41,013 nt of DNA from a bacterium (GTDB lineage Bacteria > Electryoneota > B3-LCP). How positions within the stretch are numbered: the first letter of the stretch is position 1; each line of letters begins with the position of its first letter. Where the stretch lies: the NCBI GenBank assembly GCA_018812585.1, contig JAHJDJ010000221.1:1-41013 (forward strand), written 5' to 3'. The notes under the pieces are model-generated. The model searched no databases, was not told where the DNA came from, and saw nothing but the letters and a program-made list of their open reading frames with translations. The position numbers and the translations under genes were made by a program. This document shows positions 7,361 through 16,877 of the stretch, piece after piece.

Positions 7361-9151
7361 CTAAATAACCTCTCGAACAGGTTCAAAATCCTGAATTTCA
7401 ACTTCTGATTTGAGCGGCAATAGAGGCGACAAAGATGATAGTGCTGATATCAAGGCTAATGACAAATTCTGCAGTCTTTTATAGATGCGATGTGTGGCGC
7501 GGGAAAGCTCACCCATTTCGTCCCCGATCAAATTCTGCTTGTTAAAAACGAAATCAAGGACTAATTGATTGACCGCCGGCAGTCGAAATCCCATCTGAGT
7601 GATAGACTCGTCAATCCTGAATAGCTCTTCGCCAGCCCCCTTAAGCTGTTGTGGGTCAATGGTTGCATCCTCGGCAGCCATCTCCAGAACTTTGCAATTC
7701 AGTTGGCCATCAAATGCCAGTTCACTCAGTTGCTGAAGCGCCGTTTCTGCTTCTTCGATTCCGGGGCGGAAAGTTGCTTCCTCCGGCGGAGCATAATCTT
7801 CCAGAATTACTTTCAAGGCTTCATAATCCAGGCCATTCTCCGGGAGACTCTGCGGATTTGTCAATACCTGTTTCCAGAGCATGCGGGAACAGAGAGCAAT
7901 CAGATCCTCAGGCTTAAGAGAAGGCTGTAATACGGGGCGAAGCAGCCAGAAACCATCGGCGTCAAAATCGGTGCGCCAGATGTTGACGTCATGGTACGCG
8001 GTATCCTGGGCCCAGTGCTGTGGATTGTCCGCTGATTCGTTCAGCATCCAGGCTGCAGTCCGATAGATGATATCCGGAGTGACGGCCTGCTGACAACGGA
8101 AGTCGCTGCATTTCACGTGGAAACTGCACGGGTAACAGGATAGATTTGCTTCCACTACGAAGTGATCTTTGGCATAGGGTCCCGTTTCGTGAGATAGAGC
8201 GCTGCCAAAACAGAGTGACAAAACAGGCGTTCCAACGGCGGCTGCCACGTGCTGCGTGCCTGTGTCATTAGTAATCAGGAGGTCCAATTTCTGAAGCGCA
8301 GCTCCCAATGAGGCGACATCGGTTTTGCCCGCCAGATTCAAGGCATGGTTCCCCAATGGTGCGCATACTTCTGCTGCCAGACCGGCTTCACTTTTCGTGC
8401 CGAAAACGACGATGCCAGCATCCAGCTTTTCTACCAGATTTTGGGCCAGGGATGCGAAAGACTCCGTCGGCCACCTTTTACAGTCGAGAGAGGCGCCGGG
8501 CTGAATTCCGATTTTAAATCTGGATTGATTCTGCTCCCAAGCTGCGAACAACTTATCTGCCTGTTGCACCGCTTCAGGTTTCACCGTGAAGCTTAGACGA
8601 TACTTACCGAAAGGATGACTCGAGTCATGCGGCTGACGGATCTCATCATCGACGTCCAAAGACATCCCCAGGTTGACGTCTACCAGATTGATGCGATTAT
8701 AATGGCGGTTAAGGTTGCCGATAAAGAAGTATTTGGACCAGGGGTGTTCAATACGCCTAAAGCCTTCAGCATCCAGAGTTAACCCGTGAATATTGGGGAC
8801 ATTAAGCAGATAGGACAACAGGGCTGAATGGCGCGAGTGTGAAAGATTGTATAGCGAGGTAAAATTCTCCTGGTGCAATTCGACAAGATAGCAATCCAGT
8901 TCCTGAAGGCGGCGGGGAAGCAAGCGCACTGCTTCCTTTGAGATGGCAATGGCAGCGTTGAAATCAAATGGGATGACACGATCAATTTCGGGGATGAGAT
9001 CGCAAATCTCCGTAAATCCGGAAACTGCGAAATAACATAGCTCGTGATCCGGGTGTTTCGCCTGCAGCGCCTGCAGCAGGGGAGTTGTCTGGATGATGTC
9101 CCCCATCCGGGTCATGTTGACGATTAATATTTTTCCTGTTTTTTCAGTCAT
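7361..9151 (-). CDS. GT9 (heptosyltransferase-like) glycosyltransferase with helical C-terminal extension
   Basis: This is a 596-residue protein from the ATG at 9151, which lies 13 bases after the preceding stop; longer in-frame starts up to 9196 would overlap that gene. The N-terminus ILIVNMTRMGDIIQTTPLL and the motif DLLITNDTGTQHVAAAVGTP are signatures of the ADP-heptose:LPS heptosyltransferase (GT9) fold. A Cys cluster (CYPCSFHVKC, then C) matches the family's C-terminal Cys region. Residues from about 420 to the end are an extra, mostly helical region absent from classical enzymes of about 350 residues. Given the flagellar operon, the acceptor is more likely a flagellar protein than LPS (inference). 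Confidence 0.82.
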   Translation of the reverse strand: MTEKTGKILIVNMTRMGDIIQTTPLLQALQAKHPDHELCYFAVSGFTEICDLIPEIDRVIPFDFNAAIAISKEAVRLLPRRLQELDCYLVELHQENFTSLYNLSHSRHSALLSYLLNVPNIHGLTLDAEGFRRIEHPWSKYFFIGNLNRHYNRINLVDVNLGMSLDVDDEIRQPHDSSHPFGKYRLSFTVKPEAVQQADKLFAAWEQNQSRFKIGIQPGASLDCKRWPTESFASLAQNLVEKLDAGIVVFGTKSEAGLAAEVCAPLGNHALNLAGKTDVASLGAALQKLDLLITNDTGTQHVAAAVGTPVLSLCFGSALSHETGPYAKDHFVVEANLSCYPCSFHVKCSDFRCQQAVTPDIIYRTAAWMLNESADNPQHWAQDTAYHDVNIWRTDFDADGFWLLRPVLQPSLKPEDLIALCSRMLWKQVLTNPQSLPENGLDYEALKVILEDYAPPEEATFRPGIEEAETALQQLSELAFDGQLNCKVLEMAAEDATIDPQQLKGAGEELFRIDESITQMGFRLPAVNQLVLDFVFNKQNLIGDEMGELSRATHRIYKRLQNLSLALISALSSLSPLLPLKSEVEIQDFEPVREVI

Positions 9152-9164
9152 AATTCTAATAGCT

Positions 9165-10763
9165 TCAGGCGTTAATTGCATCGTTATATAAGGCAAATTC
9201 TGGTTGATTGTCTCTGATCGCGGTGTAATTGATCAACAAACGCTGTATCCGGGTCAGTCTTTGTAACAGATTTTCCTGAGCCGCCAGCGCTTTCTCTATT
9301 GGTGAAAAATATTCCGCTGAAGAGTTGAAGCATTCGATACGGTACAGATCAAATAGCGGTCTGAATGAACTGAATTCATCAGCCAGGCTAAAGATTTCGG
9401 ATGATAAGGTGTCCTGATAATCGCCACGGTCGAGCTGTTCCTGCAGTCGTCCCATTGACTGCTGTACTGCTTCCAGTAGTTTCTTCTCCAGAATAGTGAT
9501 ATTATCCCGGTATTGGCTGATAATCTCAGCGTTAACATTCTTATTAAAACCTGGCACAGTACCTGTGGAAGGGAACAGACCCTGGAGCGCAGTTCTCCAG
9601 AACAGCCGCAGTTGATCTCCCTTCTTCGGCTGACCTGCGAGAGTCAAACATCCAGACGGATCAAAGACCGTATTTTTGATGCTGACGTCAGCAACTGGCT
9701 GCAGATTAGCCTCAGTCAGCAGATGCCTTATTGAATGCAGAACGATTTCAGGCGTCACCACAGCATGACAGATAGGATTATTACAACTGCCGGATTCGCT
9801 GCAGGGATGGCAATCCAGATCTGGCTCAATAGTGACTCCGTGGCTGGTATAAGGCGCGGTATCCCAGGCTGACGCCATGGCGAGGTATAAACCGACGCAT
9901 GGTTTTCCAAGCAGCGCCGCTAAATGCAGGGGACCAGAGTCCTGCCCGATAAAAATATCGCATGAATCGATTACCGCGGCCAGTTGTGCCGGATCTGTTT
10001 GACCGCAGAGATTCACGACAACGTTTCCGACTACATCTGAAATGGATTGAGCATCAGCGATTTCACTCTTTGTTCCGACCAGAACAACCTGAGCTGACAT
10101 TTCGCTGGCCAGCAATCTAATGGTTTCCTTCCAGGATGGAACCGGCCACTGGCGAAGCGGATGATTAGCGCCCATGGCAACGGCGATACGAATTCGTTGA
10201 GCCGCTGCGGGAATGATTTCTGCCACGTGGCGCTGATGATCAGCGGATATGTCAATATCTTCAAAAGCGCTGCACTGATCAGAGGCAATTTTACGGTTCA
10301 GATCAACCAGATTGAATCCGTTGCAGGAGCGTGATTCCAACAGGCTAAAAAAGTAGCGGGTCCAGTGCGGTTCAAGGATTTCATCATCATTCCGCTGGAT
10401 CAATCGCCCGCGCACCGGTATGTCTGGGAACGAAGCCGCTAAAACTCCAGAAAACCTTGTATGTGTCAGGTTGACGATCACGTCGGGTTGGTACGTTTCA
10501 ATTGCTTCAAAGAGCGGAACGAGGGAGGCAACTCCCTGCTGGACAGCGGCTTGATCAAGACGCATGATATGCAGCAGTTCATCGCCGTCAAAGGGGATAA
10601 TTTCGTCCACACAGCGATGCAATTTCGCTAAAGAGACGAGATCGTCCGGAACCAGTAGAGCAATTTCATGGCCGCCGCTGGTGCGGTGTAGATCAGAGAT
10701 TGCCGGAAAGGATTGCAGCAGATCTCCGAAACGTGCTAAGGCTATGACAAGCGCTTTGGCCAT
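9165..10763 (-). CDS. GT9 (heptosyltransferase-like) glycosyltransferase
   Basis: The 532-residue protein begins ALVIALARFGDLLQSFPAI, the GT9 N-terminal motif, and carries CDIFIGQDSGPLHLAALLGKP, the donor-site motif of that family. Its Cys segment (CHPCSESGSCNNPIC) parallels the next gene. The last 150 residues are helical with long amphipathic stretches, again beyond the usual family length. It starts directly at the stop codon of the preceding gene (TAAATG). Together with the next gene it may represent an old duplication; the two share layout but differ in sequence. Confidence 0.82.
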   Translation of the reverse strand: MAKALVIALARFGDLLQSFPAISDLHRTSGGHEIALLVPDDLVSLAKLHRCVDEIIPFDGDELLHIMRLDQAAVQQGVASLVPLFEAIETYQPDVIVNLTHTRFSGVLAASFPDIPVRGRLIQRNDDEILEPHWTRYFFSLLESRSCNGFNLVDLNRKIASDQCSAFEDIDISADHQRHVAEIIPAAAQRIRIAVAMGANHPLRQWPVPSWKETIRLLASEMSAQVVLVGTKSEIADAQSISDVVGNVVVNLCGQTDPAQLAAVIDSCDIFIGQDSGPLHLAALLGKPCVGLYLAMASAWDTAPYTSHGVTIEPDLDCHPCSESGSCNNPICHAVVTPEIVLHSIRHLLTEANLQPVADVSIKNTVFDPSGCLTLAGQPKKGDQLRLFWRTALQGLFPSTGTVPGFNKNVNAEIISQYRDNITILEKKLLEAVQQSMGRLQEQLDRGDYQDTLSSEIFSLADEFSSFRPLFDLYRIECFNSSAEYFSPIEKALAAQENLLQRLTRIQRLLINYTAIRDNQPEFALYNDAINA

Positions 10764-12593
10764 TTACACAACTCCCTTTTCAACACCCCAGCGACGAAAT
10801 TCATTCAGCAATAGAATCATAGCTTCGGTACGCTTCAATTGGCCTTCGCCTTTTTCTAAATCCGCGGCAATATCTTCCAGTGTCAGCGGACCTCGTCCCA
10901 CAAATTGCTGCATCACCTGCGCCAGCTCGCTTTCAACGCCAGCTTCGGTAATCAGGTCTTCAGCAGTGGGCAGACCTCCACTTTTGGGTTCCCATTGCGG
11001 ACAACGTCCGGCAATGACGCCCAGCAATTCAGACATGCGGTGTTCGTAGGTATGCTCCTTTAAGGTCCTGGCGCGGGCGGCTTCAGCCATTTCGATACGC
11101 TCCTGGGGATTTTCCAGGTAATGGGCAGCTTTATCGCGAAATTCCTGCAGCGAAGAAAAGGTATCGACTTCAGATCCAATATCGTAATTATCTGCCAAAT
11201 ACTTGCGCTGATCCACAAGCTGGAAAGCTCCACAGGCTGCCAGTTCAAAGGTGCGTGGATTCAGGAAATCGCCAAATGGATTCACCCCGGAATGGAATGT
11301 GGAAGAGTGGAGATTGACATTGATTTTAGTGGCATTGAAGATCTTGACCGTGTCTTCTGTGGAGATCCTGGCGCCTGCACGCTGCAGGATTCTATTTAAG
11401 ACGCCTGATTTCTCCCAATCGCTTCCCCAGAGCTTGAAATCGTAATCCAACAGACCTGTAAAGAAATCACGACGATTAAAATATCCGGCGCCAACATGCG
11501 ACAGATCGCTGCCAAACTCACTCAGTTCTTCTGGTGACAGGTTCAAGGGCAGATGTACATGGGGATCGGCAGCCACTGGTAGATAGTGTGGCTGGCGGCA
11601 TCCGATCTCCATAAGTTTTTGTTCAAATTCGCCCTTTTGAATGATAAAGAAGTGATCAAAATGAAGTGCTATAGATTGCCAGTAGGGCAGCAGTTGGTAA
11701 TCTTCGACAAACCAGAACGCGGTCTGAATGTCTGCCTTCTTCAACTCTTGCAGAACTTCAGGAGTCGCGGGTGATTGGGCGATCCATAGAACCAGGTCAG
11801 CACGTAAATCCAAAGCTCGCGCGGTAACCATTTCAGCTAACAAAGTCGTCAACCCGGCATTCAGACTGGCAGCATGCTGCTTACTGGACGTCAAGCCGTT
11901 TATCAGATCTAATCCACCGCGAAAGACACTGTTATCCAGAATTTCACAGCGATGTCCTAAGTTATTGAAGGCATTTTGTATATAGGTGGTCATCGGCAGG
12001 GTTCCGCCATAGATGGGTGAAACCAGCAGGATTTTATAACCCCCGCGTTTCGCTGCTTGGCGGGTGCGAAGCTGACCGGATAATGTAATGTAGTATTCAG
12101 GGAACAGATCGGCTGAAGCCGGATGTACCAGACAGTGAAATTTTGTACTTTCAGTGAGATCATTGATTTGTTGCAAGGTAGAAGTTAAATTTTCACCAAT
12201 GATGAAGCGCAGTCCAGCCTGAAAGGTATCTGGAGATCGGTGGCTTAGAGCGGCAGCAGCCAGAGAAACATCCTTCTCAATAACGACCACTCGCTCGGCG
12301 GGGACTCGCTTTAACAACTGCTCAAGATGGTAGCCAAAGCCCATTCCTGCGACGATATACAGGGATTTGCCGTCATCCTCAATTCCCAATGAAGCGAACC
12401 ATTTCTCTGCTTCCGCGGCAGGTTCATAGGTACTATGCAGCGCTTTTCCTTGAATGACTGGCACTGGAGAACCGTTACGGGCAGTCTTCACCTCTATACT
12501 GCTCGACTGGTAAGCTTTGAGCAGTTTATCGCCGAGGGCTGGGTCTTGATCGGCGACACGCTTCAGGTTTTTTTCAAAGTAATTAGAATCCAT
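10764..12593 (-). CDS. Fusion of Maf-like N-terminal domain and CgeB-like glycosyltransferase
   Basis: In this 609-residue protein, residues 1-175 resemble the N-terminal part of motility accessory factor (Maf) proteins. They carry a NLKRVADQDPAL helix, TARNGSPVPVIQGKALHS with a following TYEP and EAEKW, and the Gly-rich VAGMGFGYHLEQLL with VVVIEKD. From residue 186 (YKILLVSPIYGG) a CgeB/DUF3880-like glycosyltransferase begins, with AFWFVEDYQLLPYW and a C-terminal NPRTFELAACGAFQLVD and EHTYEHRMSEL. Maf proteins are needed for transfer of nonulosonic acids to flagellin in several bacteria. Here the Maf sugar-transferase centre seems to be replaced by a different glycosyltransferase, with the N-terminal part perhaps serving flagellin recognition (inference). 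Confidence 0.78.
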   Translation of the reverse strand: MDSNYFEKNLKRVADQDPALGDKLLKAYQSSSIEVKTARNGSPVPVIQGKALHSTYEPAAEAEKWFASLGIEDDGKSLYIVAGMGFGYHLEQLLKRVPAERVVVIEKDVSLAAAALSHRSPDTFQAGLRFIIGENLTSTLQQINDLTESTKFHCLVHPASADLFPEYYITLSGQLRTRQAAKRGGYKILLVSPIYGGTLPMTTYIQNAFNNLGHRCEILDNSVFRGGLDLINGLTSSKQHAASLNAGLTTLLAEMVTARALDLRADLVLWIAQSPATPEVLQELKKADIQTAFWFVEDYQLLPYWQSIALHFDHFFIIQKGEFEQKLMEIGCRQPHYLPVAADPHVHLPLNLSPEELSEFGSDLSHVGAGYFNRRDFFTGLLDYDFKLWGSDWEKSGVLNRILQRAGARISTEDTVKIFNATKINVNLHSSTFHSGVNPFGDFLNPRTFELAACGAFQLVDQRKYLADNYDIGSEVDTFSSLQEFRDKAAHYLENPQERIEMAEAARARTLKEHTYEHRMSELLGVIAGRCPQWEPKSGGLPTAEDLITEAGVESELAQVMQQFVGRGPLTLEDIAADLEKGEGQLKRTEAMILLLNEFRRWGVEKGVV

Positions 12594-12610
12594 TTGCAGA
12601 TTCGCTATCT

Positions 12611-14464
12611 TTAATTCTGTTTTGACTCCAACGGGGGAGTTTGGTCTAAAGGCATGCTAATATTATTCAATGTCCTTTTTCTAATGGCCTTTTCCGATCC
12701 GTCCGGCATGTGATCGGCTACTGATGCTCTGCAGCTATGCAGGACATGGGTCAATATCTGCTGCCATTCGTCCTCCCTCAGAGGAAGGCTTTCAACCTGT
12801 TCCCATTTATCTGCATCGGTAAAATTGACCAGATAGTGCGTCAACTGCCGCAAAGCTTCTTCCCTGCGGTGCGAATTCAGCAGCAGTATGCCTAACCAGA
12901 CATTCAGCTCGGCATTCCAGGGTTTATGCTTCAGTGCCTGTTCAGCAAACAGAACTGCGAATTCAGGAGAACCATTTTCATCCAGCAATTTGGCACAATG
13001 ATAGTAGGGATCGAACGATTTAGGTTTTAAGGCAATCGCCTCTTGATAGCAGTCGAATGCATTCCAGCGCACGGGATGATCCAGCGACCGATCTACACCG
13101 GTTTCCAAAAGCCAGCCGGCCTTTTCCATAATCTGACCGAAGCAGATAAAATCCTGATGATTAAGCGGCTTTCCTCGCGTCAGTCTTTCAATCAACTTCT
13201 GACTAAGTTTCTTCAGGCGGAAATGATGGCTCAGTTTTTCAATTTCAGCAGCGGCAGAAGGGTAAAGTTTCTGCTCCCAATGAACCCAGAAGGCCGCCCA
13301 ACGAGAGCGCATATGACACGGATCAATTTCCCGTGAGCGCCGCAGCGATTTTAATGCATCATGATGGCGTTCTTGTTTTAATGCTTCCACCGCTAATTCA
13401 TAATGCAGCTCCGCCGTTTCACAACCTCTTTCGATCTGTAACATCAAGAGACGAATGCTCTCCGATTTCAGTTGCCCGATGGGTTGCTGCGGCCAGCGAT
13501 TGGATTGTTCCAGAAACGATTTCCCCAGCGCGATAGAACGGCTGCCGTTTAACTGCTTTTTTCTTTTATCACTGATAAATTGTTGGACTTTGTCAATCAA
13601 TGTCTTGGCGCGATGATCCACAGTATGTTTGTCAAGAACGGCATTCATCCCCTGCTGTGCAATCTTTTCCCTGAGCTGATCATCCTGGAGTAACGTCTGG
13701 GCCGTTGCGATGATATTTTCGGGAGTATAGCTGACCAGGTGTTCCCAGTTGTTGAAGAGATGGTCGAATGAGCCGCCATTTTCTTCTGTCAGGAGACAAG
13801 CCCCAGTCGCCATGACCTCGAATGTTCGCAGATTAATTCCGGGGAATAGATTTTCGTTAAGCACAATTTTAGACTGGTTGTACACTTGCACGACGTCAGC
13901 CGGACTGACTGCCCTACGCCCTTCGCCATCAAGAACGGCCACATTGAAATGCTTCTGGAGTTCCTGCAGAATCCAGGTGCGCTTAGGTCGGCGGTGGTGA
14001 TTTAACGACCCGACAAATGCGATATCGTGAAGCTTTTCGGTCTCGACTCGCTTGTAAATGTATGGATCAGCCGCTAAGGGCAGCCAGTGAAAGCGCTCTT
14101 TCCGGTCCGGATAGTGCGTTTGCAGTTTATCCACCTGCTCAAACTGATCGAGAAAAGTAAGGTCGCAAGCTGCGGCGAAATCTTTTTGCCAGAAAACGTT
14201 CATCGGGGCATCTACGCCGAAGAAGACCAGCGGAATGGTTATATTTTCAAAGCCTGTAACCGCGGTGCGTAGATTGATTGCATCTGATACCAGAACGATA
14301 TCCGGTTGAAAGGGACACCGCTCAAGGATCTGCTGTATGTGAACCGGCCTCAATTCCAGTTGCAGGTCGGCTTCCGGCGCAGGGCTGGCGTAAAAGACCT
14401 CGCAGTCAAATACGTTTCTCAGACTGTGCAGAAAGTACCCATCGTTCAGCAGTAAGATGCGCAT
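12611..14464 (-). CDS. CgeB-like glycosyltransferase with TPR-like C-terminal region
   Basis: In this 617-residue protein, residues 1-300 form a CgeB-like glycosyltransferase: MRILLLNDGYF, VFFGVDAPMNVFW, HWLPLAADPYIYKRV, FVGSLNHHRRPKRTWIL, then NLRTFEVMATGACLLTE and HTVDHRAKTLID. Residues 340-560 have repeated helix pairs of TPR type (LHYELAVEALKQERHHDALKSL, FAVLFAEQALKHKPWNAELN). TPR regions often bind protein partners, and in known O-GlcNAc transferases they bind acceptor proteins. The start overlaps the preceding gene by 19 bases and has AGGAT upstream, suggesting translational coupling. Confidence 0.8.
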   Translation of the reverse strand: MRILLLNDGYFLHSLRNVFDCEVFYASPAPEADLQLELRPVHIQQILERCPFQPDIVLVSDAINLRTAVTGFENITIPLVFFGVDAPMNVFWQKDFAAACDLTFLDQFEQVDKLQTHYPDRKERFHWLPLAADPYIYKRVETEKLHDIAFVGSLNHHRRPKRTWILQELQKHFNVAVLDGEGRRAVSPADVVQVYNQSKIVLNENLFPGINLRTFEVMATGACLLTEENGGSFDHLFNNWEHLVSYTPENIIATAQTLLQDDQLREKIAQQGMNAVLDKHTVDHRAKTLIDKVQQFISDKRKKQLNGSRSIALGKSFLEQSNRWPQQPIGQLKSESIRLLMLQIERGCETAELHYELAVEALKQERHHDALKSLRRSREIDPCHMRSRWAAFWVHWEQKLYPSAAAEIEKLSHHFRLKKLSQKLIERLTRGKPLNHQDFICFGQIMEKAGWLLETGVDRSLDHPVRWNAFDCYQEAIALKPKSFDPYYHCAKLLDENGSPEFAVLFAEQALKHKPWNAELNVWLGILLLNSHRREEALRQLTHYLVNFTDADKWEQVESLPLREDEWQQILTHVLHSCRASVADHMPDGSEKAIRKRTLNNISMPLDQTPPLESKQN

Positions 14465-15897
14465 GCTCTATCCTGCAGGGTTTGGTTGATTGTTTTGGCG
14501 CCCGGCTGCGGTGGTTTCATTGTCTGAAGACGACGCAGCGCTGTTTTGCGTTGATTCTCCCGAATCTGCATTGGCACGTTCAGGGGTAAGGGCAAAGTCG
14601 TCAATTCCGCGGTCCAGGTTTCATAGAACTTATCCAATAAGGGGTGAGCGTGAATTGGGCCATTCCTGATTTCGGGAGTATCCTGCAAGATTCCTTTACA
14701 ATAACGCGCCAGGTTTTCTGCTTCAGGGTGATCAGATAATCCGCTTAGATTTCTAAAATGGTTTTCCCCATCCTGTGAATAGGATCGATAAAGTTCAATA
14801 TTTTGAGGCAGTGAGCCTGCGGATGTCGAATCTGGATGCAAAAGAGTGTATATTAAATTTCCCATATCCGTGGTTTCCTCAAAATAGGATCGACACTGAT
14901 ATTGACAGCGTTCCGCCATTGCTGAAGAGCAGGGATAATCTCGGCAACTGGGCGCCAGCGCCCAGTGATTCTGCCCATAAGGACCGGTTTCATAAAGGCC
15001 AGCTTCGGCAAAGTAAATGCCTACTAGCGGCGTCTTCAGCGCCGCCGCCCAATGAAGCGGCCCGGTATCCACAGAGACGATTCCGTCAATTTCTTTCAGC
15101 ACGCCAAGAGTCTCAAGCGGCGATGTTTTTCCGATCAGGTTCAGTACCGCCTGGGAATTCCCATACAAGCTGCCGTAAAATCCATCTGCCACTGACAATT
15201 CGCTTTTTGCTCCTAAAAGAACCAGTCCGATATCACCATGCTGCTGGATAGCATTCCAATAACCTGCCCAGGTTTGCGGTGAAATGCGCCGATTATGGCC
15301 GCCTGATCCAAGTAAAAATGCAAAGATCCGCGTAAGTCCCTGCTGATAAAGTGGACTTAATACGTTTTTAGCAAAGTGTGTACCTTTTTCAGGAACAGTA
15401 GTTTCCAGGGATCTCCGTCTCGTCGGCTGCTTTGCCAGATAGCGCCATAAATCAGCCAAATGGATGCGGCCAACAGGTCTGAACCAAGCCATGGCGCGCA
15501 GGTAACTGCGCATTAAGAGCAGTTCCGAAGTCAACCAAATATGCGGTGATTTAAACCAATACAAAGCGGTCAATGCATCTGTCGCCGAGTGGTCATTCAG
15601 AGCAAATACCTGGTTGAACTCTCCTGCATCCAAATCACTAAGTTCACGGAGTTCCGAAAGCATCTCTGGAAGATGAACAGGCCCCTGGATGCATTGGCTG
15701 CGCCACAGCGCGGTGTCAATCGGCCTTATTTCGCCGATATTCGGGAGGAGTTCTGCCCAGTCAGACACCACGGCATCGCAGATGAGCGTGATATTCTCGT
15801 CAACCGGAAGGGATTCCAGAAGCGGCAACATCTGGATGATATCACCCAGACGCGCCATTTGAAAGATCCCCGTTTTATGTTCCGGCTTTGCTGTCAT
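14446..15897 (-). CDS. GT9 (heptosyltransferase-like) glycosyltransferase
   Basis: The 483-residue protein has GIFQMARLGDIIQMLPLLESL at its N-terminus and DGIVSVDTGPLHWAAALKTPLVG in the donor-binding half, both GT9 hallmarks. A Cys-containing segment (DYPCSSAMAERC, then QC) follows as in the other two GT9 genes here. The final 100 residues are polar and unlike the classical family. It is the first gene of the glycosylation island and starts 20 bases after flgL, so the island is fused to the flagellar operon. Confidence 0.82.
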   Translation of the reverse strand: MTAKPEHKTGIFQMARLGDIIQMLPLLESLPVDENITLICDAVVSDWAELLPNIGEIRPIDTALWRSQCIQGPVHLPEMLSELRELSDLDAGEFNQVFALNDHSATDALTALYWFKSPHIWLTSELLLMRSYLRAMAWFRPVGRIHLADLWRYLAKQPTRRRSLETTVPEKGTHFAKNVLSPLYQQGLTRIFAFLLGSGGHNRRISPQTWAGYWNAIQQHGDIGLVLLGAKSELSVADGFYGSLYGNSQAVLNLIGKTSPLETLGVLKEIDGIVSVDTGPLHWAAALKTPLVGIYFAEAGLYETGPYGQNHWALAPSCRDYPCSSAMAERCQYQCRSYFEETTDMGNLIYTLLHPDSTSAGSLPQNIELYRSYSQDGENHFRNLSGLSDHPEAENLARYCKGILQDTPEIRNGPIHAHPLLDKFYETWTAELTTLPLPLNVPMQIRENQRKTALRRLQTMKPPQPGAKTINQTLQDRACASYC

Positions 15898-15917
15898 AAC
15901 CCGATGATTCTGTAGAA

Positions 15918-16847
15918 TTAGCCAATAAACTGTGCCAGGGACGGTTGAATGATCATGCCGCCCACATTCAGGGCAACCTGATAAGCATTCTGTTCCAACG
16001 TCATATTTGTTATCGCTTCCACCAGATCGGTATCTTCCTGCTGAGACAACTGGCCGGTTAAGGTAGTCTTTTCCGCCAGCAATGACATTTCCAGATTATT
16101 GAGGCGGGTTACCCGGCTGCCAATCAGAGTGGTCATGTCGGATACATTTGCCATGATATCATCAATCTGGGGAATGATGTCACCGACTGTCTGTATATCG
16201 CCGCCGTTCAATGCATCGCGCAGATTGATCAATGTTTGGAAGATGTCTTCGTCACCGGAGACGCCGTTCGGCTGAAATAGTTCAGCTCCATTGATATTGA
16301 TCTGAATCTGTTCCCCAGTATCAATCTGACGCATAATGGATCCATCGATCCCATTCGCATTCGACGTTACACTGGTAATATTTCCGGTGATGGGGTCACG
16401 TATGGCGTTGAAGGCTGTTTCGGTGGTGTTCGTACCGCCGAAAATCGTCTTACCGCCGTAGTCACTATTTGACAAGGAATAGAAATTTTCCAGATAGCCG
16501 TTGATCTCTTCTGCCAGCATCGCCATCCCTTCAGGGGTGATTGCTTCATTGCTCCCTTCGACGGCATCGGCTCTGGCTTCGGTCAACATTTCGTACATTG
16601 ACTGTAGAGATTCTTCGGTATTGATCATCCAGGATTTACCGTCCTGCAAATTTTCCTGATATTGTTCATTCTGGTTAAGGGAATTTCGTAGTCTCAGAAT
16701 CATCCCTGCTGCCGCGGGATCGTCAGAAGCATAGTAAACCCGTTTCCCTGTAGAGATTTGATTTTGCAAATCATTTAAGTTTCGCATTCTCTCATTTAAG
16801 GTGTAAATGAGATCATTCATCTGCATCTGGTTTGTGATGCGCTGCAT
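15918..16847 (-). CDS. flgL: Flagellar hook-filament junction protein FlgL
   Basis: The 309-residue protein forms one of the two junction layers between hook and filament. The N-terminus (MQRITNQMQMNDLIYTLNERMRNLNDLQNQISTGKRV, with SDDPAAAGMI after it) and C-terminus (LEQNAYQVALNVGGMIIQPSLAQFI) are typical of FlgL/HAP3. The ATG has GGAGAGGAT upstream. A response regulator gene separates it from flgK, an unusual insertion in an otherwise standard flgK-flgL order. Confidence 0.95.
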   Translation of the reverse strand: MQRITNQMQMNDLIYTLNERMRNLNDLQNQISTGKRVYYASDDPAAAGMILRLRNSLNQNEQYQENLQDGKSWMINTEESLQSMYEMLTEARADAVEGSNEAITPEGMAMLAEEINGYLENFYSLSNSDYGGKTIFGGTNTTETAFNAIRDPITGNITSVTSNANGIDGSIMRQIDTGEQIQININGAELFQPNGVSGDEDIFQTLINLRDALNGGDIQTVGDIIPQIDDIMANVSDMTTLIGSRVTRLNNLEMSLLAEKTTLTGQLSQQEDTDLVEAITNMTLEQNAYQVALNVGGMIIQPSLAQFIG

Positions 16848-16877
16848 TGTTATCCTCTCCAGTTATGCTTCTTCAGG

